Positions 26,337 through 33,892 of a DNA stretch of 64,000 nt are shown piece by piece. This DNA comes from Pseudonocardia benzenivorans CB1190 (GTDB taxonomy: Bacteria; Actinomycetota; Actinomycetes; Mycobacteriales; Pseudonocardiaceae): the NCBI RefSeq assembly GCF_000196675.2, contig NC_015312.1:5410501-5474500 (forward strand), read 5' to 3'. Numbering within the stretch: the first letter of the stretch is position 1; each line of letters begins with the position of its first letter. The notes below the pieces were generated by a model that saw only the letters and a program-made list of their open reading frames with translations, did not search any database and had not been told where the DNA came from. Made by a program: the position numbers and the translations under genes.

Positions 26337-27550
26337 GACATCTGCAGGACGTCCGCGAACACGGTCATCGCGCGATGCAGCTCGGCGAACGACGTCGTGA
26401 GCGGCGACAGGCCGATCCGGATGCCGTCGGGCGGCCGGTGGTCGACGACGACACCGGCCGCGATCAGCCTGTCGGACAGCGTCTTCGCGTCCGGGTGCGT
26501 GACCGTGACGTGGCCGCCGCGGCGGGCGGGATCGCGCGGGGAGCCGATGCCGACGCCGTCCAGGAGGTCGTCGGCCAGGGTCACCGCCAGCTCCGTGAGC
26601 GCGACCGCCTTCGCGCGGATGCGGTCCATCCCCGCCTCGGCGACGAGCTTCACGCCCTCGTCGACACCGATCAGGCCGGTGATCGGCGGCGTCCCCGACA
26701 GCGCGCGGCGCATCCCCGTCGCCGGCGCGTAGTCCCGACCCATCGCGAACGGCTCGGCGTGGCCCATCCAGCCGGTGATCGGCTGGGCGAACCCGTCCTG
26801 CAGCGCGGCGGCGACGTAGAGGAACGCGGGTGCGCCGGGACCCGCGTTGAGGAACTTGTAGGTGCAGCCGGCGGCGAGGTCGACACCCGCGGCGTCGAGG
26901 TCGAGCGGCACCGAGCCGACGCTGTGGCACAGGTCCCAGACCACGAGTGCGCCGGCGTCGTGGGCCGCGGCGGTGATGCCGTGCAGGTCGGCGATCCAGG
27001 CGGACCTGTACGCGACGTGGGAGAGCGTGACGAACGCGGTCCGCTCGCCGACGTGGTCGACGACATCGGCGAGGGTGACCCCGCCCGCCGGGTCGGGCGA
27101 GATCCAGCGCACCGTCAGCCCGCACTCCGCGGCGACGGCCTCGACGACGTAGCGGTCGGTCGGGAAGTTGCCGCGGTCGGCGACGACCTCGTCGCGGCCG
27201 GGCCGCATCGCCGCGGCGGCGCGCATCAGCTTGTAGAGGCACACCGTCGTCGAGTCGGCGACGACCGTCTGCCCCGGTTCCGCGCCGAGCACCGCGGCCG
27301 CGAGCCGGTCGCCGATCTCGAACGGCAGCTCCATCCAGCCCTCCGACCAGGACCGGATGAGGCGGGTCCCCCAGTCGTGCGTGACGAGCGCGGCGAGCCG
27401 CTCGGCCGTCGCCTTCGGAGGACGGCCGAGCGAGTTGCCGTCGAGGTAGGCGACGAGACCCGGGTCGTCGGGGACGAGGAAGCGGTCACGGAAGGAGGCG
27501 AGCGGATCGGCGGCGTCGAGCCTCTCGGCGTCGGCGAGCGTGGGGGTCAT
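26333..27550 (-). CDS. kynU: Kynureninase
   Basis: PLP enzyme of 405 residues that cleaves kynurenine (or 3-hydroxykynurenine) to anthranilate (or 3-hydroxyanthranilate) and alanine. Family marks are YLDGNSLGRPP (about 36), VVWDLCHSVGSVPLDL with the PLP-binding Asp, and CTYKFLNAGPGAPAF with the Schiff-base Lys. ATG 27550 lies 2 nt after the kynA stop codon, so the two are co-transcribed. Kynurenine formamidase is absent from the window. Confidence 0.94.
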   Translation of the reverse strand: MTPTLADAERLDAADPLASFRDRFLVPDDPGLVAYLDGNSLGRPPKATAERLAALVTHDWGTRLIRSWSEGWMELPFEIGDRLAAAVLGAEPGQTVVADSTTVCLYKLMRAAAAMRPGRDEVVADRGNFPTDRYVVEAVAAECGLTVRWISPDPAGGVTLADVVDHVGERTAFVTLSHVAYRSAWIADLHGITAAAHDAGALVVWDLCHSVGSVPLDLDAAGVDLAAGCTYKFLNAGPGAPAFLYVAAALQDGFAQPITGWMGHAEPFAMGRDYAPATGMRRALSGTPPITGLIGVDEGVKLVAEAGMDRIRAKAVALTELAVTLADDLLDGVGIGSPRDPARRGGHVTVTHPDAKTLSDRLIAAGVVVDHRPPDGIRIGLSPLTTSFAELHRAMTVFADVLQMS

Positions 27551-27552
27551 GA

Positions 27553-28398
27553 TCACTCCAGTTCCGTGCGCACGGCCAGGATCTCGGGGAAGAACGTCAG
27601 GTCCAGCGCCGCGCGCAGGAAACCCACCCCGCTCGACCCGCCGGTGCCGCGCTTGGACCCGATGATCCGCTCGACCGTCTTGAGGTGACGGAACCGCCAG
27701 AGCTGGAAGCTCTCCTCGACGTCGACGAGCGCCTCGCACGTCTCGTAGGCGCCCCAGTCCCGGCCCGGGTCGGTGTAGACCAGGCGGAACACGTCCACCA
27801 GCTCGGGTGCGAACACGTGGGCCCTCGACAGGTCGCGGTCGAGCACCTCGCGGGGCACCGGATAGCCCGCGCGGGCGAGGTGGCGCAGGAAGTGGTCGTA
27901 CAGGCTCGGCGCGGCGAGGACCTCGCGCAACCGCCGGGCCGTGTCGGAGTCGTCGGCGAACACCTCGATCGCGGCCGCGTTCTTGTTGCCCAGCAGGAAC
28001 TCCACCGTCCGGTACTGCTCGGACTGGAAACCCGACGCCGTCCCCAGCGCGGACCGGAACTGCAGGTACTCCGTCGGCGTCAACGTCTCCAGGACCGCCC
28101 ACTGCTCGAACAGCTGCCGCTGCACCGCCTTGACCCGGGCCAGCGCCTTCAACGCCGGGCCGAGGTCGTCGGCGTCCATCATGGCCGCGGCGTGGCGCAG
28201 CTCGTGGATCACCAGCTTGAGCCACAGCTCCGAGGTCTGGTGCTGGACGATGAACAGCAGCTCGTCGTGATGCTCCGGACGGCTCTGCGGGCGTTGGGCG
28301 CCGAGCAGCTCGTCGAGCCGCAGATAGCCTGCGTAGGTCTTGTCGACGGCGAGCCCGCGGTGCAGGCCCTCCTCGATCTCCCGCTCGTTCGCCGTCAC
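27553..28398 (-). CDS. kynA: Tryptophan 2,3-dioxygenase
   Basis: Heme dioxygenase of 281 residues opening the indole ring of L-tryptophan to N-formylkynurenine. The N-terminal FIVQHQTSELWLKLVIHELRHA contains substrate-site residues; the C-terminal SFQLWRFRHLKTVERIIGSKRGTGGSSG includes the heme-ligand His (in FRH) and the carboxylate-binding loop (RGTGGSSG). GTG 28398 follows AGGAGGACCG at ideal spacing. First gene of the kynA-kynU pair. Confidence 0.95.
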   Translation of the reverse strand: MTANEREIEEGLHRGLAVDKTYAGYLRLDELLGAQRPQSRPEHHDELLFIVQHQTSELWLKLVIHELRHAAAMMDADDLGPALKALARVKAVQRQLFEQWAVLETLTPTEYLQFRSALGTASGFQSEQYRTVEFLLGNKNAAAIEVFADDSDTARRLREVLAAPSLYDHFLRHLARAGYPVPREVLDRDLSRAHVFAPELVDVFRLVYTDPGRDWGAYETCEALVDVEESFQLWRFRHLKTVERIIGSKRGTGGSSGVGFLRAALDLTFFPEILAVRTELE

Positions 28399-28472
28399 CG
28401 GTCCTCCTGCTCGTCGCGCCAGCCGTTTCGCCCGTCCGTCCGACGCCCGCGGTCCGCCGCGCGAGGTGCCGG

Positions 28473-29198
28473 TCATCCGGTCGGCGGCAGCGCCGGGACC
28501 AGATGCACACAGCAGCCCGCCTCCCCGGGCCGCAGCTCGGCCTCGAGGCGGGCGTCCGGGTGCGTGTCGAGGACCCCCGAGATCAGACAGAGGTTGGCGC
28601 CGCAGACGAGCTCCGTGTACTCCCGGGCCAGGACGTCGAACGGACAGTTGCCCAGCGTGATGCCCGTGTCCGACGAGCGCGGCTCGTACCCGTGGGCCTC
28701 GAGCACCCGGACCACCGACATGGCCGGCCCGTCGTCCGCGAGGCCGCTGGGACGGCAGTCCGCGTCCGCGGTGTCGCCGCCCTCGGCGAGCGTGCGGCCG
28801 AACGCGTAGGCCCGCTGTTCCAGCACCACGCCGACCGGGCGCCCCGAGGAGGTGGCCTCGTCGACCGCACCGGCGAGCAACCTGCCGACGAGGTCGTAGC
28901 GACGTTCGGGCAGCGAGACCTCTATCTCGCGGGCCGCACGCCGGTAGAGCTTCGCGGGCCGGCCGGCGCCCGGGCCGCGCCGGCCCGAGCGGCGTTCGTG
29001 GATGACGTCGAGCAGTCCGGCGTCGGCCAGCCGGTCGAGGTGGAACGCCGCCGTGGTCCGAGGCAGTCCGAGGGCGGCGGCCGCGTCGTCCCGGCCGACG
29101 GGCTCGGGCTGCCGGACGACGAAGGCGTAGAGCCGTCGCCGGGTGGGCTCGTCGAGCGACGCCGCGGACGTGATGCCTGCGAGCAGCCGGTTCCGCAT
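28473..29198 (-). CDS. HTH regulator with C-terminal Cys cluster (possible Fe-S sensor)
   Basis: The 241-residue protein has an N-terminal winged HTH of ArsR/SufR style (EPTRRRLYAFVVRQPEPVGRDDAAAALGL, with the first half running into RTTAAFHLDRLADAGLL). Its C-terminal ligand domain has Cys in LGNCPFD, LVCGANLC and GCCVH, which could bind an iron-sulfur cluster as in SufR-like repressors; spacing differs from classic SufR. TAGATT lies 6 nt before ATG 29198 (leaderless). It is divergent from the DoxX-like gene and upstream of kynAU, which it may control through the repeated CTATCG sites. The cluster and its targets are inferred. Confidence 0.72.
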   Translation of the reverse strand: MRNRLLAGITSAASLDEPTRRRLYAFVVRQPEPVGRDDAAAALGLPRTTAAFHLDRLADAGLLDVIHERRSGRRGPGAGRPAKLYRRAAREIEVSLPERRYDLVGRLLAGAVDEATSSGRPVGVVLEQRAYAFGRTLAEGGDTADADCRPSGLADDGPAMSVVRVLEAHGYEPRSSDTGITLGNCPFDVLAREYTELVCGANLCLISGVLDTHPDARLEAELRPGEAGCCVHLVPALPPTG

Positions 29199-29204
29199 GA
29201 CCCC

Positions 29205-29275
29205 AATCTATCGCCATGACACGTTGACGATAGAGAACGAGGAGGGCTACCTTCTCCTTCTATCAACAATCATCC
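29205..29275. promoter_or_regulatory. Divergent promoter/operator between HTH regulator and DoxX-like gene
   Basis: Rightward promoter: TTGACG (29224-29229), 18 nt, TACCTT (29248-29253). Leftward leaderless -10: TAGATT (29210-29205). An inverted repeat, TCTATCG (29207-29213) / CGATAGA (29228-29234), overlaps both promoters, and a third half-site TCTATCA is at 29259-29265. This fits autoregulation by the HTH protein. Confidence 0.55.
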
Positions 29276-29295
29276 TTGTTTTTAGAGGAGGACCC

Positions 29296-29724
29296 ATGTC
29301 CACCGAGACCACCACGGGTCGCCGCGGCGTCCTTGCCGACCCGGCCCATCTCGCCTTCCTGCTCCTGCGGACGGTCTTCACGGTGGCACCCATCCTCTTC
29401 GGCCTCGACAAGTTCACGAACCTGCTCACCGACTGGCCGCGCTACCTGGCACCCTGGATCGACGGCATCCTGCCCGGCGACGCCCAGCAGGTGATGTACG
29501 CGGTCGGGGTGATCGAGATCGTGGCCGGCCTGCTCGTCGCGGCCGCGCCGCGGATCGGCGCCTGGGTCGTCGCCGCGTGGCTCCTCGGGATCATCGTCGA
29601 CCTGCTCACCCTGCCGGGCTATTACGACGTCGCGCTCCGCGACTTCGGCCTGCTGGTGGGCGCCCTCGCACTCGGGCTGCTGGCCCGCGCCGAGGCCGTC
29701 CGAGGCACGACCGGAAGGGCCTGA
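29296..29724 (+). CDS. DoxX-like membrane protein
   Basis: Membrane protein of 142 residues with four predicted helices (about 15-35, 62-82, 88-106, 113-130); ATG 29296 follows AGAGGAGGA. Features such as the FGLDKFTNLL helix end, the GVIEIVAGLLVA helix and a terminal Arg-rich tail fit the DoxX/DoxD-like quinone-linked or redox-stress membrane family. It is divergent from a probable Fe-S-type regulator, which suggests induction by oxidative or metal stress. No biochemical function can be assigned. Confidence 0.68.
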   Translation: MSTETTTGRRGVLADPAHLAFLLLRTVFTVAPILFGLDKFTNLLTDWPRYLAPWIDGILPGDAQQVMYAVGVIEIVAGLLVAAAPRIGAWVVAAWLLGIIVDLLTLPGYYDVALRDFGLLVGALALGLLARAEAVRGTTGRA

Positions 29725-29817
29725 CCGGCACTCGAGCCGCTCCGGCGACGTCGCCGTGGCAGAGCTGTCACCCGGACGAGCGGCCGGTCGGTCAGGATGT
29801 GGCGGATGACGTGGTCG

Positions 29818-29834
29818 GGCGGGTGCGACCCGCC
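29818..29834. terminator. Short GC hairpin between convergent genes
   Basis: GGCGGGT (29818-29824) pairs with ACCCGCC (29828-29834) around a GCG loop. It lies between the convergent DoxX-like and propeller genes, 93 nt after the former. Confidence 0.45.
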
Positions 29835-29877
29835 GCCCGTCCACAACCCGGCTCGCCGGAACGGCGTCGCGGGAGTC

Positions 29878-31089
29878 TCAGCGGGTGATGCCGGTGTGCC
29901 CGATCGAGTACCGGCCGGGCTGCGGCCACACGCACAGGCCGTGCGGGCCGTCGCCGACCGGGATTCGGGCCAGGAGCTTCCCGTCGGTCGTCGAGAGCAC
30001 GTACACCTCGTGGGTGTAGCGGCCCGAGAGCCACAGCTGACTGCCGTCGGCGGTCACGTTGCCCATGTCGGGGCTGCCGCCGGGGATCGTCCACTTCGCC
30101 TCGACGGCGCCGGTGTACGCGTCGAGCACGCTCACGCTGCCGTCGATCCGGTTGGTGACGAACAACCGCTCGGCATCGCGCGAGAGGTAGAGGCCGTGCG
30201 CGCCGGCCCCCGTCGGGATCTCGCGCAGCACCTTGGTGCCCGCGCCGTCGATCACCCAGACGCCGCCCTCCTGGCTGTCCGCGACGTAGAAGACCGAGCC
30301 GTCGGGAGCCATCTTGATGTCCTGCGGACCCATCCGCATGTGCCGGACCGGCATGTCGATCGTGCGCAGGACCGTCCGGTTCACCAGGTCGACGATGGCG
30401 ACGCGGCCGTCGAACTCGCAGGTGAACAGGGCCGTCCGGCCGTCCGGGGTGTAGTCGGCATGGTCGATGCCCGCACACTGCGGCGTCGGCAGCTCACCCT
30501 GCACCTGCCAGGTGTGCGGGTCGTAGAAGACCAGCTTGCGACGGGCCTCGGCGACCGAGATCGCCGACTTCCCGTCAGGGGTGAAGTACATGTTGTAGGG
30601 GTCGACGACCGGGATGTTCTTTCCCGGCAGGCCGGTCACGGGGTCGAACGGGGTGATCTTGTCGCTGGTGTCGTCGGTCGCGTAGAGCGTCTTCATGTCC
30701 CAGGACGGCACGACGTGCTGCAGCTCCCCGCCGAGCCGGTACCTGCCGACGACCTGGAACGTCGCCGGGTCGATCGTCCAGACGTCGCCCGACTTGGTGT
30801 GCGGCACGTAGACGAGCGGCTTCGCCGTCCTGACGGCGTCGGAGAGCATGTTCGCGCCGGCGTCGGAGTAGACGTTGTGCGGGTCGCTCACGGGCGGCAT
30901 CCCCGGGAACGACGCAGGCTGCGCGCCCGGTGTCGCCGTCGGCGCGGGACCCGTGGCCGACTGCGGGGCGCCGCCCGAGGTGCAGCCCGCGAGCCCGACG
31001 ACGACGGCCACGGCCAGCGCGACGACGGCAGCGGCGCGGGCCGGTCGCCGCCGAGGGGCTGCCCGGAAGGAGGGGACGGGAAGCGGCAC
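29878..31089 (-). CDS. YVTN-type beta-propeller lipoprotein
   Basis: The 403-residue exported protein starts at GTG 31089 after GAGAGGA. A basic N-terminus and hydrophobic segment end in the lipobox VGLAGC, followed by a Thr/Pro linker. The body has repeated propeller blades with the pattern PDG-x-x-x-(F/Y)V-(T/A) (TPDGKSAISV, TPDGRTALFT, APDGSVFYVA, SRDAERLFVT, TADGSQLWLS), as in YncE/YVTN surface proteins. Neither substrate nor cofactor is evident; a binding or scaffolding role outside the membrane is likely. It follows the deacetylase gene by 10 nt and may share its operon. Confidence 0.82.
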   Translation of the reverse strand: MPLPVPSFRAAPRRRPARAAAVVALAVAVVVGLAGCTSGGAPQSATGPAPTATPGAQPASFPGMPPVSDPHNVYSDAGANMLSDAVRTAKPLVYVPHTKSGDVWTIDPATFQVVGRYRLGGELQHVVPSWDMKTLYATDDTSDKITPFDPVTGLPGKNIPVVDPYNMYFTPDGKSAISVAEARRKLVFYDPHTWQVQGELPTPQCAGIDHADYTPDGRTALFTCEFDGRVAIVDLVNRTVLRTIDMPVRHMRMGPQDIKMAPDGSVFYVADSQEGGVWVIDGAGTKVLREIPTGAGAHGLYLSRDAERLFVTNRIDGSVSVLDAYTGAVEAKWTIPGGSPDMGNVTADGSQLWLSGRYTHEVYVLSTTDGKLLARIPVGDGPHGLCVWPQPGRYSIGHTGITR

Positions 31090-31099
31090 GAGGGTCCTC

Positions 31100-31885
31100 T
31101 CAGGCGAACAGTTGTGTCGCGGTGACGGGCCGCAGCCCGCGGGCCGCGAGGTCGTCGAGGAGGCCTGGGATCGCCTGCAGGGTCTCGGGGTGGCCCAGGT
31201 GCATGCTGACGACCGACCCCGCGGTCGCGGACCGGACGTTGCGCCGGATCGCGTCGACGCCGGGGTCGGTGAAGTCGCGGGAGTCGACGTCGTAGGACAG
31301 GACCGTGGGGTACCCCGCCGCGGCGGCGAGAACCCTGACCCGCGCCGTCGCGTGCTGGGCCTGCGACGGCCGGAAGAACGCGCCGGGCCCGCCGGTGAGC
31401 GCGGCGATCCGGTCGCGGCACTTCTCGATCTCGGTGCGGGCCGCGGCCTCCGGGAGCGCGTCGACGTCGAGGTGCGACCACGTGTGGTTGCCCAGCTCGT
31501 GACCAAGATCGGTGACCGTGCGGGCCGAGTCGGGCGACTGCTGCAACCACGTCCCGACGGCCAGGACGGTGACGGCCGCGCCCCGATCGTGCAGGGCGGT
31601 GAGCACCTTCTTCGCGAGCCCGGGATCGCCTGCACCGTGGAAGGTCAGGGCGACCTCCGGCCGGCCACCGGTCCGCCGCTCCACCTCGGCCGCCGGGGCG
31701 CCGGGGACCGCCGAGGGCCGCGTCGTGGGAGGTGCGGACGGCGGGATGCCCGACGGGGGCGGCGCGGGAGCCGGTTCCGACGGGGCCGTCCCGCACGCGG
31801 CCGCGACGCCCGCCAGGCCGGCCAGCCCTGCGCCCAGGCGCAGCAGCCGTCGCCGCGGCATCCGCACACCGTCGTGGGTCGTCAC
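31100..31885 (-). CDS. Polysaccharide deacetylase-like lipoprotein with altered catalytic motif
   Basis: The 261-residue exported protein has an RRRLLRLGAG N-region and a lipobox-like GVAAAC (Cys31), then a Pro-rich linker and a NodB-type barrel. Motif 1 reads TFHGAGDP (residues 81-88) instead of TFDDGP, so the usual base and metal-ligand Asp pair is missing. Motif 2 NHTWSH (metal His pair) and motif 3 FFRPS are present. A 'TFHG' subfamily exists in actinobacteria, so this looks like a lineage variant, possibly with altered metal use or no deacetylase activity. GTG 31885 lies 8 nt from TACGCT (leaderless). Confidence 0.78.
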   Translation of the reverse strand: MTTHDGVRMPRRRLLRLGAGLAGLAGVAAACGTAPSEPAPAPPPSGIPPSAPPTTRPSAVPGAPAAEVERRTGGRPEVALTFHGAGDPGLAKKVLTALHDRGAAVTVLAVGTWLQQSPDSARTVTDLGHELGNHTWSHLDVDALPEAAARTEIEKCRDRIAALTGGPGAFFRPSQAQHATARVRVLAAAAGYPTVLSYDVDSRDFTDPGVDAIRRNVRSATAGSVVSMHLGHPETLQAIPGLLDDLAARGLRPVTATQLFA

Positions 31886-32173
31886 GAGCGGGGAGCGTAG
31901 CGGGCCTCTGACCTGGGAATTCCTTTACCCGACCGGACCGCGGACGCATCCCTCGTCGCCGCAGGTGAGAGAGCCGCACCTGCGGGCCGCCGGGTCAGCT
32001 CGGCGCGCACGACGCCGTGCCGCGGCAGTGGACGTCGCCCCAGGCCGCGTCGACGGTGATCTCGAGGGGCGGTCGCGGTGGCGCGGCCCCGGCAGCGCCT
32101 GACGCCTGTGAGTGGCGATGGTCGCCATGGCGAACATCGCCGCTCAGGACCTCGCGGCGTAGATTAGTTGCTG
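31886..32173. other. Divergent intergenic region with two hairpins and possible gene relic
   Basis: This gap of about 290 nt between the deacetylase and the exporter contains a 9-bp hairpin (31959-31967 / 31977-31985) and an imperfect family-A hairpin (32110-32126 / 32129-32145, two mismatches in 17). No start codon serves the short open frame between them. Terminator-like hairpins are unexpected upstream of two divergent genes, so a lost gene may have lain here. Confidence 0.4.
32110..32145. repeat. Imperfect member of the GAGTGGCGA hairpin family
   Basis: Arms 32110-32126 and 32129-32145 pair in 15 of 17 positions around a 2-nt turn. The left arm is nearly identical to the hairpin at 19231. 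Unlike the other copies it is not between convergent genes. Confidence 0.65.
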
Positions 32174-32181
32174 ATGCTAAT
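32160..32181 (+). promoter_or_regulatory. Leaderless promoter and operator overlapping the exporter start
   Basis: TAGATT (32160-32165) ends 8 nt before ATG 32174, with no ribosome site. The inverted repeat ATTAG (32163-32167) / CTAAT (32177-32181) brackets the start codon, a layout typical of MarR/TetR-repressed exporters. Confidence 0.5.
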
Positions 32182-33880
32182 GACTACTCCGGACGACGAC
32201 CGGTACAAGTGGGTCGCCCTCTCCAACACCACGCTGGGCGTGCTGATCGTCACGATCAACATGTCGATCCTGCTCATCGCGCTGCCCGACATCTTCCGCG
32301 GCATCGGCATCGACCCGCTGGCGCCCGGGAACATCAGCTACCTGCTGTGGCTGATCATGGGCTATCTCGTCGTCACGGCCGTGCTCGTCGTCAGCTTCGG
32401 ACGGCTGGGCGACATGTTCGGCCGCACGAGGATGTACAACCTCGGGTTCGCGGTGTTCACCGTGTTCTCGATCCTGCTCGCGGCCACCTGGATGCACGGC
32501 GATGCCGCGGCCGTCTGGCTGATCGCCATGCGGGTGCTGCAGGGCGTCGGAGGCGCGCTGCTGCTGGCCAACTCCACCGCGATCCTCACCGACGCCTTCC
32601 CCGCCCACCAGCGCGGCCTGGCGCTGGGCGTCAACCAGGTCGCCGGCATCGGCGGCTCGTTCGTCGGCCTGGTCGTCGGCGGGGTGCTCGGGCCGGTGAA
32701 CTGGCACTGGGTGTTCCTCGTGTCGGTGCCCGTCGGCGTCTTCGGGACGATCTGGGCCTACCGCAAGCTCCGCGACACCGGCACCCGTACCCGCGCGCGC
32801 CTCGACTGGTGGGGCAACGTCACCTTCGCCATCGGCCTGGTCGCGGTCCTGATCGGAATCACCTACGGCATCCAGCCCTACGCGGGTCACACCATGGGGT
32901 GGACGAGTCCGCTGGTACTGACGCTCATCGTCGGCGGGCTCGTGGTCCTCGCGCTGTTCGCGCGGATCGAGACCCGGGTGCCCGATCCCATGTTCCGGCT
33001 CTCGCTGTTCCGCATCCGCGCCTTCACCGCCGGCAACCTCGCGAGCCTGCTCGCGGCGCTCGGCCGGGGCGGCCTGCAGTTCATCCTGATCATCTGGCTG
33101 CAGGGGATCTGGCTGCCCGAGCACGGCTACTCGTTCGAGCGGACGCCGCTGTGGGCGGGCATCTACATGCTGCCGCTGACGATCGGGTTCCTCGTCGCCG
33201 GCCCCGTCTCGGGCTACCTGTCCGACCGCTTCGGCGCGCGGCCGTTCGCCACCGGCGGCATGGTCGTCGCCGCCGCGAGCTTCCTGCTGCTCGACTTCCT
33301 CCCCGTCGACTTCGGCTACGTCGCGTTCGCCGGGCTGCTGCTGCTCAACGGGCTCGCGATGGGGCTGTTCTCCTCCCCCAACCGGGCCGGGATCATGAAC
33401 AGCCTGCCGCCCGACCAGCGCGGCGCCGGCGCCGGCATGACGTCGACGTTCCAGAACGCCGCCACCGTCCTGTCGATCGGCATCTTCTTCTCGATGCTGA
33501 TCCTGGGCCTGGCGTCCTCGTTGCCGACGACGCTCGCCGCCGGGCTCACCGCCCAGGGCGTTCCCGCGGCGACGGCGGCGCAGGTCGCGGCACTGCCGCC
33601 CGTCGGCACCCTGTTCGCCGCGCTGCTGGGTTTCAACCCGATCCAGACGCTCCTCGGCCCGCAGGTGCTGGCGGGCGTCACGCCCGCGCAGGCCTCGACG
33701 CTGACCGGACGGGAGTTCTTCCCGCAGCTCATCTCCGGCCCGTTCGCCCACGGCCTCACCCTCGCGCTCGGGTTCGCCGCCGCCGCGTGCCTGGTCGCGG
33801 CGATCGCGTCGGCCCTGCGCGGCGGCAAGTACCACTGGAGCGAGCCCGCCCCGCTGCCCGCCCGGCGCGTGGGGGTCTGA
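32174..33880 (+). CDS. MFS exporter, DHA2 (EmrB/QacA-type, 14 helices)
   Basis: The 568-residue major-facilitator protein is long enough for 14 membrane helices. Motif A appears as SFGRLGDMFGRTRMYN (about 75-90), motif C-like glycine-rich segments as QVAGIGGSFVGLVVGG (about 155-170), and a second motif A as SGYLSDRFGARPF (about 346). Such proton-driven antiporters expel drugs or other small lipophilic compounds. ATG 32174 is favoured over TTG 32168 and ATG 32180 because of the -10 spacing. An operator-like repeat spans the start; no local repressor gene adjoins it. Confidence 0.87.
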   Translation: MLMTTPDDDRYKWVALSNTTLGVLIVTINMSILLIALPDIFRGIGIDPLAPGNISYLLWLIMGYLVVTAVLVVSFGRLGDMFGRTRMYNLGFAVFTVFSILLAATWMHGDAAAVWLIAMRVLQGVGGALLLANSTAILTDAFPAHQRGLALGVNQVAGIGGSFVGLVVGGVLGPVNWHWVFLVSVPVGVFGTIWAYRKLRDTGTRTRARLDWWGNVTFAIGLVAVLIGITYGIQPYAGHTMGWTSPLVLTLIVGGLVVLALFARIETRVPDPMFRLSLFRIRAFTAGNLASLLAALGRGGLQFILIIWLQGIWLPEHGYSFERTPLWAGIYMLPLTIGFLVAGPVSGYLSDRFGARPFATGGMVVAAASFLLLDFLPVDFGYVAFAGLLLLNGLAMGLFSSPNRAGIMNSLPPDQRGAGAGMTSTFQNAATVLSIGIFFSMLILGLASSLPTTLAAGLTAQGVPAATAAQVAALPPVGTLFAALLGFNPIQTLLGPQVLAGVTPAQASTLTGREFFPQLISGPFAHGLTLALGFAAAACLVAAIASALRGGKYHWSEPAPLPARRVGV

Positions 33881-33892
33881 CACGCTTCAACG

